Origin: Antedon bifida
Lineage: Eukaryota > Echinodermata > Crinoidea > Comatulida > Antedonidae
Length of the DNA: 64,000 bases
Reading direction: 5' to 3'
Assembly: GCA_963402885.1 (NCBI GenBank)
Contig: OY727097.1
Coordinates: 22,754,001-22,818,000 of the forward strand
The translations under genes and the position numbers were made by a program. The notes under the pieces are model-generated. The model saw only the letters and a program-made list of their open reading frames with translations. It ran no database searches and was not told the DNA's origin. The first letter of the stretch is position 1. Every line of letters begins with the position of its first letter. Positions 23,101 to 32,100 of the stretch are shown in pieces.

Positions 23101-26100
23101 CACCATGACTCATAAACACAATAACTAGACACGAAAACTGAGCAAGTTTTTTATCAAAAGCAGCTACAGTAAAACAAGATAAAAAAGTATTAAATATAAT
23201 AACAGTTATCATTATTATTCATGTAGACAAAAAAAAAACGTATGGCTTAAAGCAAATAAGCTGTTACTGAATGTCAGCAAAACTAATTACGTTGTTTTTA
23301 GAACTAACCAAAAGTACTTTGACAAAAACCAGTTTAAAATAAAAATGAATAATGTGTTATTACATAGAAAGGAAAATGTGACATTTCTAGGTGTAATTTT
23401 AAACGAAAATCTTAACTGGAAACATCACATACAGCTTATTAGGAAAAAAATGTCTAGGGCAACTGGTATACTTTTAAAAGTAAGAGAATTCTTTCCTCAT
23501 AAAGTCCGTATTAGTCTTTATAACACCTTAGTATTGCCTCACCTTCAGTATGGTAACTTAATATGGGGAAATACATACAAGAGCACGTTAGAAGTAATAC
23601 TAAAACTCCAAAAGAGAGCTGTAAAATGCATTACCTTCTCTAAATCCAGACAAGCCTCAGAGCCACTGTTTAAGAAACTAAAAATATTAAACGTTTATGA
23701 TATTTACAAAGTAAACGTCATAGGATTTATGGCAAACGTAAAATTCAATGAATTACCACATCACATTTTAAATATTTTTAATTACTGTGACAGTATTAGG
23801 CCTACTCATAACCTCAGAACAGAAACTGAATTCGAAATTCCCTTCACAAGACTAACTTGCAGTCAACAGTTTATACACATATATGGACCAAAATTGTGGA
23901 AAGAATTCACTTGTAATGGTGGTAATAAACCGGTTATTTTAAAGAAACAAAATAAATGTATAAAAAAACAGGTAAAAAAATATTTTTTATCACTATATGC
24001 TGATTAACAGCACGTTTTATTTAAGTTCTATATACTTGTTCATATGTAAAAGGGTCCTACAAAAAAACGAAGCTACAGCTTTTTTATGCAGGATCCCTGT
24101 TTTCAGTTGTACTGTAATTATGATGTACTGTAATTGATGACTAAATAAATGTGGAATAAATGAAAATGAAATGAAATATGCTTTTCATAAATATATTTAT
24201 CTGTGTAAAAGCTGTGAAGAAGTGTTTCTTTATCAACTACATAATTTGCAGATGACATCGTACTCTTAAGCTATGTCTACACTATCAAACTAGTTTGGCA
24301 AAAAAAGTGTGATGTGCCTAAATATGGTCTTCATATACTCGAATAAGGTAGTGATATGACATCATCATGTCCATATATGGGTACATCACATTTTTTGTCA
24401 CATAAAGTTTTAGCCGAGACGGAGGCTGCTCTCCAAATTACGCTTGATAAACTGCACAAGACCAGTAAAACCTATGAAATGAAAATTAGCAAACCAAAGA
24501 CCGAAGTAATGGAATTTACTCTGTAAGAGCAAGTTACAGTTACCATCAAGCTTATTTTCTGTCTACTCTTGAAATGTTTATTTATATTTATTTTTCTTTG
24601 GAAAGATGAAGGTGTCTTGTAAATGCACTACTATACGGGCAGAAGAAGTTAGAAGCTTTCCAAAAGCGCTGCTATCAAACATTTTGTAAAATCTCCTTGC
24701 AAGACAAGGTGCTCAACGAAGTGTTAAGTAAAATCACATTAGACGGGAATCCACAAGAATTAATCACACGTGTCCATAGTTCACGTTGCAAGGATATATA
24801 AAAACCGATTACCAACATGCATACTACTGTACTAGAAACAATGATCTGGAAGGGCAGACCGACAAAACGATGGGAGAGTGATATCATTAACAACAAAACT
24901 ATCTACTCGGCTTACAGCAATGCACAAGATAGATGCAAATAGAGAGAGGACATTCGTGGAGCCAACGTCCTGTGGAACATGGTGCTAGGTTAGATATGGT
25001 ATGGTAAAACATTTACGTTTTCAATCACAAATTGCATGATTCCAATTAAATTAGTATCATTGTGCTTATTTTTTAGAAGAAAAATAACATGAACTTATAA
25101 AATATTAATACAGGGTGTCAGTACAGTAAACTACTTATTTAATCTCGGTCGTGCCCACATAAGGTTCTCGAATACATAGTAATTTCAGAGTTAAAAACTG
25201 ATGATTTCAAATGTACGTACCGCAGGACAATAATGTCGTTTAAAGGAACGAATAAATAGACACGGTGATTTATGTAAAATTAGCACCCTGGGAATTACTT
25301 CCGAAAGAGAAACTTGTCACAAAATGAGACCACTCGTTTGAGTCAAATTTAAACAAACTTAATTTGTTTTGTATGTAACATTAGGATTGAGGGATGGGGA
25401 AGAAGATGGGTGCAAAGAGGAACAATTTTTAAATATGTTCTTTATCCATTCAGTCACGTTTTACCACTAAACACAGTAAAACATTTCCGATTTAATGCTT
25501 TGTTGAAACTGTCACCGTCATAGTCGATTGAAATCTTAAATTCGCTTTAATCGTCAAAAAAATTTATCTAACTCAGCTTAATTAGTAGGCGTAATGCTTT
25601 GCAATGGTTTCTTAGAGACAATTTCATACTTATGTTGGTTCCTACCCACCAAAGTTGTTCTGCGTTTAGGGCATGTGATCATTCGTACTGTAGGCCTATC
25701 CTATAGGCCTACTGGCTTCACAACCCCATCATGCCATTTAGGGGGAGGGGTGGTGGTGTGGGTGGTGGTTTAACTGAAATAATAATGTTGATTGTACATA
25801 TATATAGAAGGCGACTGAAAACGCTAGCTCATTATCTGTTATAAAAATACCTATATCCAACCTCTGCAGCACAGATTGAAAAAAAATGGATCGAATTGAG
25901 TGTACTTGCCTTTGTGTTATTTACGACGCCTGAATATACACTTGTGGAAGAGAGATTGGAATGAAAATCAATACATTTGTATGAATGTATGAAAAAATGT
26001 AGAGAAATTGTCAACATTATTTAGTATATAGAAAGAAAGTATATAGAAACATACATACTATAAACAATAGTTAAAACCAATTTTAAGTGTGTACGAGATA

Positions 26101-29100
26101 ATACTATGAGGTCAAAATGAAATTTTTAGTGTCTTTTATTGTCAACATTAATCGTTAGAGTATTAAATAGGAACATACACTTTACGAACAATTTAAGATC
26201 AATCTTAAGTGTGTACGACCAGTAATTATCGAGTTTTAATACTATGAGGTCAGAGGTCAAAATTACCTCTCTAATGACATTTATTGTCAAAGTTATTCAT
26301 TAGAGTAAAAATACACTTTATGAACAATTTAAGACAAATGTTAAGTGTGTACGACTAATATTTATTGAGATATTATTATGAGGTCAATATTTAGAAAAAT
26401 GACCTTTCCTGCCATTTTTTGACAAACATTTTAATTAGAGCAATTATAAATATGTATGTTGTAAACAATTTGAAGCAGCCAAATAGAAGCCTCTACAGTT
26501 AGCGGTTGCCAAGATATAAAATCATATTAATTACAGTAGGCAATTTTTATCTAAAATAAAAAAAAGAAAAACGAGTCTAAAAAATTGTCCCCAATGTTTG
26601 TGTCGATTTTGGATATGTTGTTCTCCATAAAATTCCGCTTTCAATGATGTAAAAATGTCTTTTACCATTTTTCCCCAGTTAAACCCTTCAACTACCAGAC
26701 TATGAAAACATTTTATAAAATCATAAGTGCCAGCAGAGACAAAACATTCCTTTGCATATGAATGAGACTCTGTGACGACAAGCTTTAACGTGACGTCATT
26801 TTACTTTATCTACATGCGAAGAAGTAATCACTCCAAAGAACATTCCATTAGCTAACACGCAGGGCAGGGTCTGTGGATTGGAATTAATAAGATCAATCCA
26901 TTCAATGTTTGATTTGCGGAGAAAATCCCATCAAATCTGTACTAGACTACCAGGCCTATAAAATCATTTGTAGCCTTCATAAACTTTCATCATCACCGTA
27001 TTAATCATTTCGCGATTAAACGATTCGGAGTTTGTGTACACAAATGTACACACATGTGTGTCTTCATATCGCCGAAAAGTAACATAGCGCATGCGCATCA
27101 TCTTAGTTGTTGCATCTTTGAAATTTCCAAAAGTGCATATAAAAATAATTTCGAGTGAGTAGCCAATCGCATGCGACTGGAACTTTTAATTTCATACATG
27201 CATTTCAAATTCATAAATGTCCCGTCCGCGACGTTTTATGCGGTTTTTTTACATTTATTTTAAAAGTAATGATGCAAAAATCTTGATATTTCATTTTCTT
27301 CTCATGAGGACTATATCTCATTGTATTATGAACACATTTTTTTAAAATTTTATATTTTGATGAAAATATCATATTTCAAAAATATTTTACATATTCAAGC
27401 ATTTTATAACACATATTTTGTTTATTAAATTTTATATATATATTTCAAAATTCATAATTGTCTTATCTGCGACATTTTAATAGTAGTTTTATGGTGTTTT
27501 TTACATTTCAGTTAAAAGTATTGATACCATAATTTAATATTTTGTTTTCTCTTTTTAAAACTATATGCAATACATTATAAACAAATATTTTGAAATTTTG
27601 GGTAAAAATATCATATTCAAAAATATATTGATGACATTTTTCGTAGGAACGGGACAGACATTTTTGTTAAGGACGGGACATATCATTTAAATCCTTTTTA
27701 TTTCATAAAACCATGCATCTTGTTAACATTTTTGCCCATAAATATACTGCAGTTACTTCAACTTCAAGTAAGCTCCAATTATTCATAATAAAGTATTTCA
27801 TTAAAATTGTTTATTAATTTCATACTTGCATTTCAAAATTCATAATTGTTACTTCTGAGACATTTCGATTGGGGTTTTTTCCTCACTTGTGTTTATTGAA
27901 GTAATGGCTCTAAAATTGTTATTTAATTCTTAATTTTAAATCTTAATTTTCAACTCCTAAGGATACTAAATTGCAATAGATTTAAACAAGTTTTTGAAAA
28001 CTTGTATTTCAAAATTTATTGAATGTTACGGATAGGACAAAACGACATTTTTTTTTATGGATGTGATGACAATATTGTAATGAATTAAAAAGTGTTTTTG
28101 TACTGTAGGCTGAGATGTACTGTACACAGGTGTTTATTAATCACAAAACATTGTGGTCTGTATTTAAAATAACAATCCACAAAAGAACAACACCTAAATC
28201 CAAAACAACATGACCAGTATGAATGGGAGTATTGGGCGTGGTCATCGCTTTGTAGATTTCATTCTTTGGTGAATTTGCAATCAAGAACCTTTTATAAATC
28301 AGATACTACATAATTAAGATTGAATTTTAATAGAAGTAGGCCTAATTTATTAAATCCAAGCAAGGATAGAAGAAAATTTCAGATGCAACTTGGATCCACT
28401 AACAAATTCAGACGTCAAACGCCAACGCCAATTTTGAAAGATTCTCCTTAAATGTGTTATTATCTTGAAGTCTTGTGTAATATGCCAAGCATAACTTTTA
28501 TATTAGTGTAAATAAATATTTTGATAACATTTAACAATATTGCTTCTCTTTATAACTCTTCGAATAATTAATTTTATAAATAATATTTCATATTTATGAA
28601 TTTTAATATTTTCACTTGACATAAATTTTTAAACAGTGTTTCAAAGGTTGAATTATATTTTGATTTGTAAATAAAAGATTACATTGATGTAAAAAACTTA
28701 TTTTTAAATTTTTTTAATAGCAAAAATATACAATTGTTTAACGTGGACAAAGTTGTCCAGTCCGCGACGTTAGAAATGTCCCGTCCGTAACGACATATAA
28801 ATCATATTTATTAATAAATTTGCAGTTAAATTTGTATAATTAACATTCAGTTATCTAAAAGAACTATCTGGCAACATAATAATATAAAACAAATTTTAAA
28901 ATCTCTTTTAAATGAGGATAAATATTACAATACGTAAACCTTCTCAAAAGTCCATTTGCCGTCCCATTCGCGACGCATACAATTTTCATAATACAAATTT
29001 ATTTTGTACAGCCTTTTTTCTTTTTTTGACTTTCATAATTAACATTGGCCATATATGTATACATTTATTTTACTTTGAATCTTGTATTCTTTATTATTTC

Positions 29101-32100
29101 TAAGATATGTCTAGTTATATTCTCAAAAATGTCCCGTCCGTAAAATACTGTGGAATGCCCCTATATGATAAACGATAGTCAAATAGACCGAGAAGACTAT
29201 ATAAGGATAGCATATTCTATAGAAGACAATAACTACCATGTCCAGTAGTCATTAAGTTAATTAATTAATTGATATGTCTTGGTGTTTAATTTTAAATGTA
29301 AATAGCCTGGGTAATCATAAGGAATAGTCCTGAACAGGGAGATGAGCGCCCCTGCCCACCGATGAGTTTCGGGATCCCTTTGACCCAGAGGGAGAGTACC
29401 CGTCAGGGTCCCTACCTAGGGTTACAGGTCTCAGGTTTTAAGTTTTTAAATTAATTAGTGTTACATGACCTTCTCATCAAAATTAATGTCTCTCATTGTT
29501 GTGCTATGTCAACATAATGTCAATGACGGCGAAATGTCCCCAATAATGGGGATAGCTATGCAAACAAGTAACAAGTAAGTAAGTATATGTACCAAATTAT
29601 TTATTTATCTTAGACTATACTCTCAATGCATTAGGTGCTCTGAAACTAACCGTTACGGAGGGAGATATTTTAATTTATGCTAGTTAACCCACTTTCATTT
29701 GGCTTTCGTTTGATATACGTTGACTATGATGTTCATTGAAATTATAACAACAAGGTAAACAAAAGAGAAGGTATGTTGTTATGTTATTTTTACATGTTGC
29801 AAATAAGTTGGGACAAAACAGCTATTAGCAAAATGAACCAGTAAAAGCATAGTTCAAATATTACGGTGTATAGTTAGTGAAACCCGAAGACTTACAAAGT
29901 AAGCAACGGCAACAACAACACCTTGGTAACATTTTTCAAAAGTGGCCAGCACGATGCAATGACCCAAAAAAACAATAAGCGATATGCATTTTTAAATAAA
30001 GTTGTATAATACAAACCTTTTATAAATAAGTCTTTGGTCTTTTTAAATATGTCTTCAGTTTCATGTACAGTAAGGTTGACATTCGGTTCGGGTACCTTGA
30101 AGTTTAGCTTGATAAAGGCATCACGTAAACCGTTAGCGTCATCTTTTGCGTTTTCACGGCTGTCTAGTCCAAGTTCTTTGTTGAAATTAATGTTGTTGAA
30201 AATAATTGCATATCCATTTTTTTCCATGTTATACTCGCATTCCAAAGTTTCGAATATTTTATTCATTGCTTGGTTTGCAAGACCAATTCTGTTAATTGAA
30301 TATGAAGGTATTTCATTATTTATTATACAGATATTGCATGTTAAGAGGTAAAATAAACATTTGACATCATCATGGGAATGATATTTTTCTCAAAGGCAAT
30401 ACATACAATATTTCTCTTAGCTTCGCTTCGGGAAATATTTTCGTGTAAGAGTGTATTGAATAGCCATAGCTTCTCCAATTACAACGATATTGTTAAAAAT
30501 AAGAGATCCATATCAATTTCATTCCGTAAATAAGCGACACGTGCGCTGTACACCTTAAAACGCGGCCAAATTTTGCAAAAATCATCATTAAAGTAGATCA
30601 AGTGTTATAACGTTCGTAAAGCCAGTTACTTATTCGCCGTAGAGGGCGTAGATGCAAAAAAAGTCACGGAACTGGGGTGGCAAATAGTAAAGTAGGTCAA
30701 GGGTGATCGATCCATACCAAAATATTGTGAAAAATTAAGTAGTTCAAGTGTTATAACGTTCGTAAAGCCAGTTAATTAATCGCCGTAGAGGGTGTAGAGG
30801 TAAAGTAGGTCAAGGGTGATCGATCCATACCAAAATATTTAAAAAAAATAAAGTATGTCAAGTGTTATAACGTTCGTAAGAGCCAGTTACTTATTCGCCG
30901 TAGAAGGCGTAGATGAAAACAAGTTCGCGGAACTGGGGTGGCAAATGGTAAAGTAGGTCAAGGGTAATCGATCCATACCAAAATATTGTGAACAAATTAA
31001 GTAGGTCAAGTGTTATAACGTTTGTAAAGCCAGTTACTTATTCGCAGTAGATGGCGTAGATGCAACAAAAATTCACGGAACTAGGGTGGCAAAGGGTATC
31101 TAGAAAGTTTTCTAGAGCTAGAAGTCAGATATCTGAGTTATCAAGATCTGAGTTTTCTAGTTCCAGAATGGAACTAGAAAACTCAGATCATCAAACGGAT
31201 CGTTCCATTATTATCAGAGGGTAGCTTTTTTGAAATAGTACAGTTTTCTTACTAATAATAATAATAGTTATTGTAACTTGTAGTAGCGGCCTACGACTTA
31301 AATCATAAAGAAATACAGTATACACTAGAAAAGTCAGATATCTGAGTTTTCTAGATCTAGAAAACTCAGATATTAATATCTGAGATCTGAGTTTTCTAGA
31401 TCTGCGTTTTCTAGACACTCGGTGGCAAATAGTATTTAAGTAAGTCAAGGGTGATCGATCCATACCAAAAAAATTGTGAAAAAATTAAGTAGGTCGAGTG
31501 TTATAACTTTCGTAAAAGCCAGTTACTTATTCGCCGTAGAGGGCGTAGATGCAAAAAAGTTCGCGGAACTAGGGTGGAAAGTGGTAGAATAGGTCAAGAG
31601 TCATCGTTCTCTAACACAATATTTTGAAAATATCAAGTAGGTCAAGCGTTATAACGTTTGTAAAAGCTAGTTACTTATTCGCCGTAGAGGGCGTAAATGC
31701 ATAAAATGTTATTGAACTTTGACCGGAAGAAGTAGAGCAGGTCAAGGCTAACATGTTGATGCAATTAAACAGTTATTACGTATTAAAATTTAATGTAAAG
31801 CCATGTGTATATGTATGTACTAGCAATTATACCCGCCCCAGGGCGGGTTTTGAAATTAGTTTAAAGCCTTCTCAGTACATAACACCCGACGCCAGTAGGC
31901 CTACTTCCCTATATACTCACCAACCCCCACCCCTCTTCAATAAAACCCCACACTCTTTTTTAAAAACAAATTCTTCCCAGTAAAAATTCAATTCAACTTC
32001 AGCTTCAAATTGAGAGGGTATACATAGCTACGATAGGCCTGGTTTAAGTACGTTGTAAACTGTGTAAATAAATAGGTTTCATATTGGCTGATAATTAAAA

